A stretch of 35,250 nucleotides of DNA from Aeromonas rivuli (GCF_000820045.1 NZ_CDBJ01000067.1:1-35250), one strand, 5' to 3'; counted from the stretch's first letter, positions 8,422-15,832 are shown. The notes: generated by a model from the letters alone, not told the origin. Numbers and translations are program-made.

Positions 8422-8920
8422 TTATTTCTTCGGCTGGAGAGCTTGCTTTAATTGGTCGAAACGGCGCAGCAAGTGGCGCAATGGCAAATTTTTCAGCTCG
8501 GCTGTGGGGATATATTTGCTCATGGCCAACATGATCCCCATGACCGGGTCAGCCAGCTGAATGAGATCGCCCCCGTTCTGCCAATGCCTCGGCCAACGCC
8601 ATATCCAACTCCTGGGCTTTGCTTTGCAATAAACCGAAATCATCGACGTGCAATTTCTTCAGCACTTTGATATCGAGCGGGCCCTTGAACTCGCCGATAT
8701 ATTCCACCTGGCGGCCGAGCAGGTTCAGGCCATAGAGCACATCGCTGGTGTAAGCGACCGCCTTGCCGTTCTGCACCACGACCTTTTCGGCTTCGAGTTG
8801 GGCATCAATCAGGTCAGCGGAGGTCAGTTCACGCAGGCCGACGTCACGATAAAGGAGCGGCTCATCGCCGCTCCCCATCGCCTTCAGCCCGTGTTCGAGT
8901 TGGAAGGTGATCAAGGCCAT
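8422..8920 (-). CDS. Frameshift product of gp41 (tail assembly chaperone, long form)
   Basis: The gp41 reading frame ends at 8549, but a second frame open to 8422 continues with tail-chaperone-like sequence (LIQLADPVMGIMLAMSKYIP) and has no start or ribosome site of its own. After codon 117 (GGG, 8572-8570) the ribosome can slip back two bases on GGGGGC and enter this frame, giving about 166 aa. A +1 slip gives nearly the same protein (165 aa). In Mu the equivalent gene pair is known to use a -2 shift. The long form should bind the tape measure and recruit tail tube subunits. Confidence 0.8.
8549..8920 (-). CDS. Mu gp41-like tail assembly chaperone (short form)
   Basis: A 123-aa protein in the Mu gp41 slot between tail tube and tape measure. 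'GLRELTSADLIDAQLEAEKV' resembles the 'lrepta.dii.A..ea' motif of these chaperones. It is made when the ribosome does not shift frame at 8570-8574, and outnumbers the long form in other phages. The start follows the tube stop by 2 bp. Confidence 0.88.
   Translation of the reverse strand: MALITFQLEHGLKAMGSGDEPLLYRDVGLRELTSADLIDAQLEAEKVVVQNGKAVAYTSDVLYGLNLLGRQVEYIGEFKGPLDIKVLKKLHVDDFGLLQSKAQELDMALAEALAERGRSHSAG
8567..8574 (-). other. Programmed frameshift slippery site GGGGGCGA
   Basis: The minus-strand codons read CGG GGG CGA. Five consecutive G residues (8574-8570) let a tRNA-Gly on GGG re-pair perfectly two bases upstream, while CGA is a slow arginine codon in many bacteria. The zero frame stops only 21 bases later. 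It lies in the same gene as the reported Mu -2 frameshift. Confidence 0.75.
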
Positions 8921-8922
8921 GG

Positions 8923-9282
8923 TCAGATCCCCACGACTTTGTCGCCGAAGAAGGTGGCGGCAATGTCGCCACTGTCTTCACGCAGGGTGGCCGGTTCGTT
9001 GGTACTGGCTTGGGTCATCATGTAGCTGACCCCGTTATCGCCTTCCCAGGTCATGGTCACGTTCTCCATGGCGTTGATCTCCATGACGTCCACGTCTTCA
9101 TCGGCTGCGATGACCAGCTCGATGCTGGGCGGGGAGTACTTCTGGCTCTTACCCCATACCTTGCCGGGCCCCGTGTGCTGGGTGCGGGTATAACCACCCG
9201 GATTGAGCGTGGCGCCGCCCTTGGTCTTGAGCTGCTTGTTGTTGTTAGTGCGGATGGTTACTTCACCCAGGATTTGTCCCAT
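8923..9282 (-). CDS. Tail tube protein (Mu gp40/M)
   Basis: A 119-aa tail tube subunit. 'MGQILGEVTIRTNNNKQLKTKGGATLNPGG' (first and last parts) and 'VTMTWEGDNGVSYMM' match the Mu M family. It polymerises inside the sheath around the tape measure. GGAGAACCCC supplies the ribosome site. Neighbours are the sheath upstream and chaperone downstream, the invariant order of myovirus tails. Confidence 0.92.
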   Translation of the reverse strand: MGQILGEVTIRTNNNKQLKTKGGATLNPGGYTRTQHTGPGKVWGKSQKYSPPSIELVIAADEDVDVMEINAMENVTMTWEGDNGVSYMMTQASTNEPATLREDSGDIAATFFGDKVVGI

Positions 9283-9292
9283 GGGGTTCTCC

Positions 9293-10783
9293 TTACAGTT
9301 TGAACTGGATCAGAGCTGCGAAGACGCGCAGCTGGTTGACAACGTCCGGGTGGCAGACGCAGTTGAGGCGGTTCTGGTCGGGGCCGTCTCGATAGACATC
9401 CAGGGTCTCTTTGAACAGGTCATAGTTTTCCATCAGACCTTCCGTCACCCAGTCGAGCGCCACTTCCAGAATGGCCTGCTTCATCAGCTTGGGCGTCACC
9501 ACCGGCTGCGCCGGGTCAATTTGCGCCAGCACGTTGTCATGGGCCAGCTTGTGGCGCGGGTAACGGTTGGTGACCATCACTTTGATGTCGTAACGCATCT
9601 TGCCCAGGGTGGCCGGGGTGGTGATGTCCAGGTAAGAGGGATCCGGGTCGCCGTAGGCGTTTTCCTGGTACATAGAGACTTCGCGCTCGATGGCCACTAC
9701 GTCGCCGGGCTGGATCTGGTAAGTGGCTATGCCGGATTTGAGCAGGTTATTGCGCTCGTCAAAGGCGAAGCGGTCGGCTTTGGCCGGGGCCAGGATGCCG
9801 GGCAGCACCAGAGTTTGCAGCGGTCGCGCCGGGTCGATGGCCAGATGGTAGGCGGCGATGCCGCAATAGCTGGCCGCGAACTCCCAGCTGGGGCTCGGTG
9901 ACTTGCTGGTACCCAGGCAGGAGAGCAGGAAGTCGTTGCGCCCTTCACCAAAGGTAATGGTCTCGCCATAGGTGCCCCGGAAGGCGGTATAGGCGATGGC
10001 CTCGCTCATCTTGAGCGGCCCCCAACGTTCGAGCAGCTCGTCACGCAAGGTGTTGAGGCTGGCCGTGTCGCTGAACGGCATCATGATGTGGTTGTACCAT
10101 TCGTCCGGCATGGCCGCGATGACGCTGGCGATATCGGGGGCGCCAGATCCACCGGTCATGGCCACGGTGGTGATGGTGATCCCAGAGGGCAGCTGTTCGC
10201 CCGCGTAGTAGTTATGACGCAGGTCGATGTCATTGCCGGTCAGGCCCTTCCACTTGGCGGTGATGTTGACCTTGGCGGTATCGGTGCCATCCACGGCAGC
10301 CGTCACCGGCAGGTTTTTGGCGGCATTGATGGCGGCGGCCACGTTGGTGGCGATGGTGGCAGCCGTTGCCGCAGCAATCACTCCGACTTGCAGCGACTGA
10401 CCGGCGATCAGCAACGAGAGGGTGCCCGCCAGGGAGGCGGACCCGGCAAAGGTATAAGACCCCAGCGCTGCCGCACCCGCCGTAATATCGCCGATGGGCA
10501 AGGCAAAGGTGCGGGTGTAGCTGTTGGCCTTGCGGTAGCGCTTGGCAGACAGCGCCATCATGGAGCCGACACCGAACAGCGCATCGATGGCCGAGTCGCT
10601 GACCGGCACTTCGACCACCTGGAGTGGGGTGGCGGTACCGGCATCGCCGCCGGTGTTGATCATCTGACCGAACAGCATCACGTTCTGATCCTGGGCGAGG
10701 TTGCCGCTCAGGGCCTGCGAGTTGTCGATCTCGATATAGACGAGCGGCACGCGCACGTCATTGGGGATGGTTCCGAAAGCCAT
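9293..10783 (-). CDS. Tail sheath protein (Mu gp39/L)
   Basis: A 496-aa contractile sheath subunit of the Mu gpL family. N-terminal 'DVRVPLVYIEIDNSQA' and the C-terminal region 'NLLKSGIATYQI', 'ITTPATLGKMRYDI' are family hallmarks; the C-terminal half forms the conserved sheath core. A GTG two codons earlier is in frame, but the ATG at 10783 has GGAG at 8 bases and is the likely start. A central alanine-rich stretch (~130-165) belongs to a surface domain. Confidence 0.95.
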   Translation of the reverse strand: MAFGTIPNDVRVPLVYIEIDNSQALSGNLAQDQNVMLFGQMINTGGDAGTATPLQVVEVPVSDSAIDALFGVGSMMALSAKRYRKANSYTRTFALPIGDITAGAAALGSYTFAGSASLAGTLSLLIAGQSLQVGVIAAATAATIATNVAAAINAAKNLPVTAAVDGTDTAKVNITAKWKGLTGNDIDLRHNYYAGEQLPSGITITTVAMTGGSGAPDIASVIAAMPDEWYNHIMMPFSDTASLNTLRDELLERWGPLKMSEAIAYTAFRGTYGETITFGEGRNDFLLSCLGTSKSPSPSWEFAASYCGIAAYHLAIDPARPLQTLVLPGILAPAKADRFAFDERNNLLKSGIATYQIQPGDVVAIEREVSMYQENAYGDPDPSYLDITTPATLGKMRYDIKVMVTNRYPRHKLAHDNVLAQIDPAQPVVTPKLMKQAILEVALDWVTEGLMENYDLFKETLDVYRDGPDQNRLNCVCHPDVVNQLRVFAALIQFKL

Positions 10784-10785
10784 GG

Positions 10786-10965
10786 TCACTTCTCCACTTT
10801 CTTGTTGGTGGCCTTGGCGGCCGGTTTGACGTGCTCGACATCGCCATCGGCGAGCCTTTTCAGCCAGAAGCTGGTGCGCGGTACCCGCTCACCCTCGGCG
10901 GCCAGCTTGCTGCCATCCGGCTTGCGGATGGTCAGTCCCTGTTTCGGTTTCAGATGCAGTTCCAT
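10786..10965 (-). CDS. Mu gp38-like protein (DUF2635)
   Basis: A 59-aa protein found directly upstream of the sheath in Mu-like phages. 'LKPKQGLTIRKPDGSKLAAEGERVPRT' (in part) is the DUF2635 pattern, followed by 'FWLKRLADGDV'. Function is unknown; presumed tail assembly. The ATG at 10965 is preferred over the in-frame TTG one codon earlier because GGAG lies six bases upstream. Its stop overlaps the sheath's ribosome-binding region. Confidence 0.85.
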   Translation of the reverse strand: MELHLKPKQGLTIRKPDGSKLAAEGERVPRTSFWLKRLADGDVEHVKPAAKATNKKVEK

Positions 10966-10973
10966 CAACTCTC

Positions 10974-11591
10974 CTATGGGGTTGGGCCTGGCAGGGTGAT
11001 ATCTGCCTCGCAGACGGGGGCGCCATCGGTTTGCTCTGCCCGCCAGTTGAAGCGCAAGAAGTCATCCAGGGTGGCGGGGTCTATGGGGTCATCCAGCGGC
11101 CAGTCTTGCAGCCATGTTACGGCCCAGATCGCCACCCCCTTCTTGTTGGTCTGGATGGAGTAAAGGTTGCGAGCTTGTACCGACTCAGGCGCTTTCTTTG
11201 CTCCCTTGCCAACCCAGCCACCCTTTATCATCAGGGCTTTGGCCAACCGGCCAGCAATGACCTCAGCCCGCTGGTCTTTTGCATACGCCCACAGATCGGC
11301 GCAGAACACATAGGCGGCGAATTCAACAGTGCCAACCAGTTCATTGCCTTGGTTCTCCATCTTGGGGATCCGCAAAGCGGCGATGCGCACCCCGCCATCT
11401 TTGTTGCTCATCCATTCGCCAAGCTCTTCAGCCTTGTCGAACTGGCCGATATGGCGCTCCACGGCCTGGACCCGGTCAATCCTGCGATCGGCGCCGGGGC
11501 CGCTCGCTTCCAGGTAGGGTTTGAGGTACTGCACCACCCCTTCGCAGGCGCTGACGGTACTGCCGATGGTGCCAAAATCCGGGCGGCTCAT
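10974..11591 (-). CDS. Mu gp37-like protein (DUF1834)
   Basis: A 205-aa DUF1834 protein. Recognisable parts are the N-terminal 'GTIGSTVSACEGVVQYLKPYL' region and the C-terminal 'WLQDWPLDDPID' motif. In Mu it lies just before gp38 and the sheath and is thought to act at the tail terminus. Its ATG overlaps the upstream gpG-like stop (ATGA). Confidence 0.88.
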   Translation of the reverse strand: MSRPDFGTIGSTVSACEGVVQYLKPYLEASGPGADRRIDRVQAVERHIGQFDKAEELGEWMSNKDGGVRIAALRIPKMENQGNELVGTVEFAAYVFCADLWAYAKDQRAEVIAGRLAKALMIKGGWVGKGAKKAPESVQARNLYSIQTNKKGVAIWAVTWLQDWPLDDPIDPATLDDFLRFNWRAEQTDGAPVCEADITLPGPTP

Positions 11592-12145
11592 AGGCCTGCC
11601 TCCTTCATCACGTCTTGCCAGAAGTCGCCAATCACGGCGAGCAGCTCGGTCTGGTTATCGCTGGAGAGGCCCAGATATTCGCGCTGGGGGATCTCCATCA
11701 TCCTGGTAAAGCTGCCGACTGACTGATAGACCGGGAACTTGAGCGCCTTGCCGAACGCCTGGGTGATACGGCGGATGTGGGCTGGCACCTGCACGGCGCC
11801 ACTGAACCCATCCTGATGCACCCCGGCATAGGCCAAGGCCGAGCCGACCCGCACGCTGCTGCGCTGCACCTGGTACTCGATGCTATCGAGCAGATCGCCG
11901 TCACCTTGCAGCAGGCTCTGGTTGCCGTGGCGAGTCTTGGCGTAATCCGCTGACCAGGGCGCCCAGGGCGTACCGTCCGGGGCGGTCTTCTCGTCGCTGA
12001 TGCGGCGGCGGGTCTGGCTTTCTGCCACGGCGCCAATGCTTTCGAGCAGCTCTGCCTTGTAGTCGTTGCGGCCCAGGGTATCGAGCAGGCGCTGATAACG
12101 TGCCAGCTCGACACCACGGGTCTCGACCTCGACCGAGATACTCAT
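11588..12145 (-). CDS. Virion morphogenesis protein (Mu G / P2 S family)
   Basis: A 185-aa protein of the phage virion morphogenesis family, implicated in head-tail completion. Signature pieces: 'SQTRRRISDEKTAPDGTPWAPWS' (in part), 'LLQGDGDLLDSIEYQV', 'AYAGVHQDG' and 'IPQREYLGLS'. In Mu the G gene lies between F and I; here it is between gp36 and gp37, while the F-I junction holds only noncoding DNA. Both its junctions are 1- or 4-bp overlaps, so it is well settled in this position. Confidence 0.9.
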   Translation of the reverse strand: MSISVEVETRGVELARYQRLLDTLGRNDYKAELLESIGAVAESQTRRRISDEKTAPDGTPWAPWSADYAKTRHGNQSLLQGDGDLLDSIEYQVQRSSVRVGSALAYAGVHQDGFSGAVQVPAHIRRITQAFGKALKFPVYQSVGSFTRMMEIPQREYLGLSSDNQTELLAVIGDFWQDVMKEAGL

Positions 12146-12579
12146 CAGAGCACCCCACGCAACGAGTTGCGGGTGAACAGCCGCTCGTTCTCTTGCACCA
12201 GCTCCACCTTGCCAACGGCGCCCTCTGGCGGCTGGTCAGGGGTAGGCAGGCCCAGATCCACCTTGCCAGCCGCAATCTCTTTCACCTTGGCGATGGCTCT
12301 GTCGTAACGCTCTTGCAGCAGGGTGGTGACCTGGTTATCCCGATCACCCAGCCAATAGAAGGCGATGACGATAGCCTGACGCTTGAGCAGGTCAGGCACG
12401 GTCGGCAGCGGCAGCACATAGCGACGAGACAGGTAGCCGTTGATCTCGTCATCGGCGGTGGCCAATGCCTCATCGATCCAGGTGTCGTTGAGGGTGTCGG
12501 TAGACCGGTCGAGCGCGAAGTTATAGAGCATCGAGCCGTCGCGGGTTTCCAGATCCTGTTTCGTCGCGTAGATGGCCAT
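12145..12579 (-). CDS. Mu gp36-like protein (DUF1320)
   Basis: A 144-aa DUF1320 protein, related in fold to head completion/adaptor proteins. 'MAIYATKQDLETRDG', 'IDEALATADDEINGYLSRRY' and 'LPLPTVPDLLKRQAI' are diagnostic. It probably sits at the head-tail connector. Translationally coupled to the G-like gene by a TGATG overlap. Confidence 0.92.
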   Translation of the reverse strand: MAIYATKQDLETRDGSMLYNFALDRSTDTLNDTWIDEALATADDEINGYLSRRYVLPLPTVPDLLKRQAIVIAFYWLGDRDNQVTTLLQERYDRAIAKVKEIAAGKVDLGLPTPDQPPEGAVGKVELVQENERLFTRNSLRGVL

Positions 12580-12582
12580 CAG

Positions 12583-12834
12583 TTACTCCTTGATGTAGCT
12601 GCCGACCAAGGCTTGGCCTGAAACAGAAGAGGCCAGTGCCAACAGGCAACCCGCTGCGTTTTCCAGCAGTTTCGACACCTCTTTATCACCCCCTCCGCCG
12701 AGTTCATTGACCAACGGCATCAACTCGTTCTGCATTTGGCCAATGATGGAGTTGGTGGTTTTCATCAGCTTGTCGATATTGACCAGCGTTACCGCTGGTA
12801 ACGTGACGGCGGCCGCTTGTTCTCTGATGTCCAT
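12583..12834 (-). CDS. Hypothetical 83-aa protein in the head-tail region
   Basis: The reading frame is open from 13071, but the upstream part is antisense-like junk from the gp35 gene; the plausible start is the ATG at 12834, 2 bp after the gp35 stop. The protein begins MDIREQAAAVTLPAVTLVNI, has a Gly4 stretch followed by an amphipathic helix, and ends SYIKE. I recognise no domain. Position between gp35 and gp36 suggests a minor structural or assembly role. Confidence 0.65.
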   Translation of the reverse strand: MDIREQAAAVTLPAVTLVNIDKLMKTTNSIIGQMQNELMPLVNELGGGGDKEVSKLLENAAGCLLALASSVSGQALVGSYIKE

Positions 12835-12836
12835 GA

Positions 12837-13307
12837 CTACGCCCCCACTACTTCGATTTCGGTGCAGACCAGCCAGGGATCGCCATGCACGCGCTTGGCC
12901 TCTTCCTGGGTGAGGTAGCAGCACGGGATCTCGCAGTCGTGGTCGTGCGGCACATTGGCCTTGTCGCTCACCACAAACACCCGGGTCGCACTGGAGTGGA
13001 GAAAGTGCACCTGGCAGCGCCAGAAGCCAGCAGGCGACTTGGCCTTGACGTCGAACTGACCCAGCAACCACTCGGCGTTGACTTGGTTGGCAGCGGCTTG
13101 TTGTTCTGCTTCCAGGCGGGCGGCTTCGGCAGCCTGCTGTTCCGCTGCCAGGCGGGCGGCTTCGGCGTCAGGGTCTACCAGTACGGTCCCGTCTTCTTTC
13201 TGTTTGGGCTGCGCTTGCGCCAGCTCGGTACCTGCGCCCACTGTTGCAGCTGCCAGCTGCTGGCTTTTGTCGGCCTCTGGGGCCTTAGCGTTGACTTTGC
13301 GAACCAT
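12837..13307 (-). CDS. Mu gp35-like protein with coiled-coil linker
   Basis: A 156-aa protein. Residues ~45-75 are an Ala/Glu/Gln-rich predicted coiled coil built from a 12-residue tandem repeat (EAARLAAEQQAA, then EAARLEAEQQAA); the 36-bp DNA repeat is visible near 13102-13170. The C-terminal half 'GFWRCQVHFLHSS' to 'LTQEEAKRVHGDPWLVCTEIEV' resembles the FluMu HI1506/gp35 domain. The ATG at 13307 has GGAG eight bases upstream and is preferred to a TTG two codons earlier. Probably a head-associated protein. Confidence 0.75.
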   Translation of the reverse strand: MVRKVNAKAPEADKSQQLAAATVGAGTELAQAQPKQKEDGTVLVDPDAEAARLAAEQQAAEAARLEAEQQAAANQVNAEWLLGQFDVKAKSPAGFWRCQVHFLHSSATRVFVVSDKANVPHDHDCEIPCCYLTQEEAKRVHGDPWLVCTEIEVVGA

Positions 13308-13342
13308 GTTCAATGCTCCTGTAAAGGGTCGGTAAAGGCGGT

Positions 13343-13852
13343 TTACACCACCGATATCAGGGTTTGCCGGGTGGCCTGTTCGGCAATCAACAGCACTGCC
13401 GTGGCCGTGAATGAGCCGTTGTTAGAGCGGATCACCGGCTTGGTACCGTTGGTGACGATGCCGCCGCCAGCGTCGATGGAGAAGAAGGTGGCCAGGGTGA
13501 CGGTGTCATCGGTCACCTGGACATCCCGACTTGCCACCAGGCGGTTGCCATTGGTGCCGATAAAATCCAACTGCATCGAGCGCTGGGCCGAGCCACCAGA
13601 CCAACTGCCGATCAGGTTGAGCTTGAAGGCCAGGCTGCTGTCGCTATTGAAGGCGTTCAGCTTGTCACTGGTGGTGTTAAAGAACGGGGCCAGAGTGCCG
13701 AACTGCGGCGTGGGCAGACCTTTTAACCAGGCAATCAAATCCCGGTTGGTATCTGCTGCCAGCAAAGCGGCGGCACCAGACAGGCCTGACCAAAACACCT
13801 CGCTCTTCTTGCGCTTGGGCGCCTGGTAGACGAACGCCTTCCCGAATGGCAT
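13343..13852 (-). CDS. Unknown protein, probable minor structural component
   Basis: A 169-aa protein I do not recognise. It starts MPFGKAFVYQAPKRKKSEVF, contains a small hydrophobic Ala/Leu segment near residue 27, then a Ser/Thr/Asn-rich, probably β-sheet region and a hydrophobic end (TLISVV). No signal peptide is convincing. It is expressed with the capsid and gp35 genes and lies 3 bp after the 84-aa gene, so a decoration or head-surface role is a reasonable guess only. Confidence 0.6.
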   Translation of the reverse strand: MPFGKAFVYQAPKRKKSEVFWSGLSGAAALLAADTNRDLIAWLKGLPTPQFGTLAPFFNTTSDKLNAFNSDSSLAFKLNLIGSWSGGSAQRSMQLDFIGTNGNRLVASRDVQVTDDTVTLATFFSIDAGGGIVTNGTKPVIRSNNGSFTATAVLLIAEQATRQTLISVV

Positions 13853-13855
13853 GGC

Positions 13856-14110
13856 TTAGCCCTCTGTCACAACCAGCACGCCGCCGCCCGGCAGGGCCAG
13901 CCGGGCGTACAGGTTCTGGGGCGGGTCAAAGCTCCATGCCTCACGCTGTTCACGACCGAGGGTGTGGCCGACGGTCACGCTGGGATCAGGCAGCGACGCA
14001 TCGGTGCGATACAGCACTATCTGACCGGTCTGGTTTTCCAGGGTGCCGCTGCCCACTGCGGATACCAGTACCCAGGCGGTGGCGGTCGGTGTCACGGTCG
14101 TGGTGGCCAT
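13856..14110 (-). CDS. Unknown 84-aa protein, possible capsid decoration or minor head protein
   Basis: The sequence opens with a Thr-rich stretch (MATTTVTPTATAWVLVSAVG) and continues with alternating polar/hydrophobic residues that suggest a β-sandwich; it ends GGGVLVVTEG. Small β proteins just after the major capsid gene often decorate heads, which is the basis of the suggestion; no family was recognised. AAGGAA lies six bases before the ATG. Confidence 0.6.
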   Translation of the reverse strand: MATTTVTPTATAWVLVSAVGSGTLENQTGQIVLYRTDASLPDPSVTVGHTLGREQREAWSFDPPQNLYARLALPGGGVLVVTEG

Positions 14111-14119
14111 GGCGGTTCC

Positions 14120-14341
14120 TTAGAAGTGGGTCGGCTGAGTGATGGCGCGCTCCAGCCACATCTGGCCGGATTGCAACAGACGCTGGGCCTCGTCCAGTGC
14201 CTGCATGGGCTCGCTGACGGTGCTGTGGGGCACCTGCGGATCGGGCTGAGCAGCCACCTGGGCGCGCAGTTGGATCAGCAGGGTGCGGGCTTGCTCGCCA
14301 TGAGCACGGAGCAGGCCCAGCAGTTCGTTCTGATTTTCCAT
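14120..14341 (-). CDS. Acb2/Tad1-like small helical protein (possible immune-signal sponge)
   Basis: A 73-aa all-helical protein. The C-terminal half, from 'EPMQALDEAQRLLQSGQ' into 'MWLERAITQPTHF', resembles the C-terminal helix and 'PT.F' tail I associate with Acb2/Tad1 hairpin proteins, which often lie beside capsid genes in Mu-like Pseudomonas phages. Known Acb2 proteins sequester CBASS cyclic nucleotides and known Tad1 proteins sequester Thoeris gcADPR. An N-terminal helix (LLGLLRAHGEQARTLLIQLR) supplies the other arm of the hairpin. AGGA precedes the ATG by seven bases. The match is from memory and not computed; a generic helical head protein is the main alternative. Confidence 0.5.
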   Translation of the reverse strand: MENQNELLGLLRAHGEQARTLLIQLRAQVAAQPDPQVPHSTVSEPMQALDEAQRLLQSGQMWLERAITQPTHF

Positions 14342-14358
14342 TGCTATGTCCTGGTAAT

Positions 14359-14395
14359 GGCCTGGGCTTCGACGCTTTGAAGCTCTACCCAGGCC
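14359..14395 (-). terminator. Hairpin after the major capsid gene
   Basis: Arms GGCCTGGG and CCCAGGCC enclose an inner GCTTC/GAAGC stem, in the 78-bp gap after gpT. There is no clear T-run, so it may act as an attenuator or as an RNA-stabilising 3' structure that raises capsid yield relative to downstream genes. Confidence 0.5.
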
Positions 14396-14419
14396 GGGGT
14401 GGTTACATCAGATGACCGG

Positions 14420-15319
14420 TCACACCAGGTAAGGGCTGACCACGATCTCGACGTTGTTGTAGTAGATGTTGCTCTCGCCGCTATCGAGGAACTCGCGCTT
14501 GATCAGCTTGCGGGCAGCCGCCTCGTTGCTCGGGCCGACGACCAGCACGCGGGCCATGGTGCCAATAGGGGTGCCGTTGGACTTCTTCATGCTGGCCAGC
14601 TTGGTCTTGGCTGTTTCGAAGTTCGCTTCATCCAGCACAGCCTTGGAGCCGATAGCAGTCTGTGGGAAACCAAAGCCGTAGCCATGACGACCATCAACCC
14701 CAGCCGCAAACTTGTTATTGAACCAGGTGTATTCGCTGGTTGCGTTCATGGTCTGGAAGTCGAAGGGGCGGCGTTCCTGGAACACGATGGGCTTGACCAC
14801 CTGCATATCGTCGATGACGAACCAGGGGGAACCGGTATCGGTACCTGGAGTACCCACTACGTTCGAGAAAGTAGTGGCCGGGGTGGTATCCAGCGGATGG
14901 TCGGTGTCGAAGAAGTTTTGGCCGTCGTAGCAGAGGGTGGCGAAACCAGCAGCCAGCAGGGCATAGACATTCTTGTCGGGGAACAGCGCCGCTTCACGGC
15001 CAAAGTTTTCGGAGATGACCGAATACTTGCCGATCTGGTCGTCTTCCACGTCTTCACGCTTGATGACAACAGAAGACTCGAAGGTCTTGTTGAGGATCTG
15101 ATAACCATGGCTTCCCACTTCGACCAGCTGGCGATTGGTCAACCACTCCTGGATGGCGGGCAAGTCTTTCAGCCAACCATAGAAGTTGGAGCTGCCTGCA
15201 CTGGGCACCTGAGTAGCCACACGGGCCCATTGCGGGGTAATGGCACCCAGACCACGGGTGTAAGAGGCAGACATGGAGACGGTCAACGCCTCCAGAACTT
15301 GGGATTCGGTAAAGGCCAT
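14420..15319 (-). CDS. Major capsid protein (Mu gpT)
   Basis: A 299-aa major head subunit of the Mu gpT family (HK97-like fold). Motifs: 'WLKDLPAIQEWLTNRQL', 'FESSVVIKREDVEDDQIGKY', 'CYDGQNFFDTDHP' and 'NNKFAAGVDGRHGYGFG'. Length is close to Mu gpT (~305 aa). It follows the protease/scaffold gene after 6 bp and is followed by a strong hairpin and three small genes. Confidence 0.95.
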   Translation of the reverse strand: MAFTESQVLEALTVSMSASYTRGLGAITPQWARVATQVPSAGSSNFYGWLKDLPAIQEWLTNRQLVEVGSHGYQILNKTFESSVVIKREDVEDDQIGKYSVISENFGREAALFPDKNVYALLAAGFATLCYDGQNFFDTDHPLDTTPATTFSNVVGTPGTDTGSPWFVIDDMQVVKPIVFQERRPFDFQTMNATSEYTWFNNKFAAGVDGRHGYGFGFPQTAIGSKAVLDEANFETAKTKLASMKKSNGTPIGTMARVLVVGPSNEAAARKLIKREFLDSGESNIYYNNVEIVVSPYLV

Positions 15320-15325
15320 GATGGA

Positions 15326-15832
15326 TTACTCCCCTTGTTTGGCTTTCATGGCTTGCTTGGCAGCCAGGAACTCTTCGGGCTTGTGGCCCATCTTGCGGCA
15401 CAGTGCCAGTTCATCCGTGCTCAGCGCGCCAGCCTGCTCGGTGGTGGTCTTCACCACGCTGGCATCGGCGATGACCGGGGCGCTGGCCACAAAGGCGTTG
15501 AACTGCTCGACCCCGCCTTCGGCACGGCACATGCCCAGGAACATCTCTTTGTTGGCCGGGGCGATCTTGCCGGATGCGATAGCACCATCGACCAACGTGG
15601 CCAGCTTGGCCTCTTCGGTCTGTTTGACCTTGGTCTCGGCGGTGGTGGCGCGGTTGAGGGCCAGTTCGTAGGTCTCTTTCGGGACGAACTTGGTCAGATC
15701 AGGGCCGGTAGCGGCACGGTTGAGAGCCAGCTGATGATCGGCCTTGATGGTATTGATGGCGGTCAGTGCGGAAGCGATATCCGCATCTGCGCCCAGACCC
15801 AGCGCCTGGGTCAGTTCTACGGGCAAGGGCAT
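15326..15832 (-). CDS. Probable scaffold protein Z from an internal start in I
   Basis: Inside the protease gene an in-frame ATG at 15832 is preceded by TGAGGAA at the right distance. It would give a 168-aa protein starting MPLPVELTQALGLG, mostly charged helices (MNRAATGPDL-like repeats 'LALNRA' occur several times), which is scaffold-like. In Mu the I gene likewise yields scaffold Z from an internal start; here use of the internal start is inferred. Confidence 0.6.
   Translation of the reverse strand: MPLPVELTQALGLGADADIASALTAINTIKADHQLALNRAATGPDLTKFVPKETYELALNRATTAETKVKQTEEAKLATLVDGAIASGKIAPANKEMFLGMCRAEGGVEQFNAFVASAPVIADASVVKTTTEQAGALSTDELALCRKMGHKPEEFLAAKQAMKAKQGE

Noticed and set aside
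8422..8643. Independent 73-aa gene downstream of gp41
   Set aside because: The N-terminal third is out-of-frame gp41 sequence and there is no ribosome site; the rest is explained as the frameshift extension of gp41.
10088..10999. 303-codon plus-strand open frame opposite the sheath
   Set aside because: Antisense to a certain gene; Gly/Asp/His-rich artefact composition.
13102..13170. 36-bp tandem repeat as possible CRISPR or minisatellite
   Set aside because: It has only two units, lies in frame in gp35, and encodes a 12-residue coiled-coil repeat.
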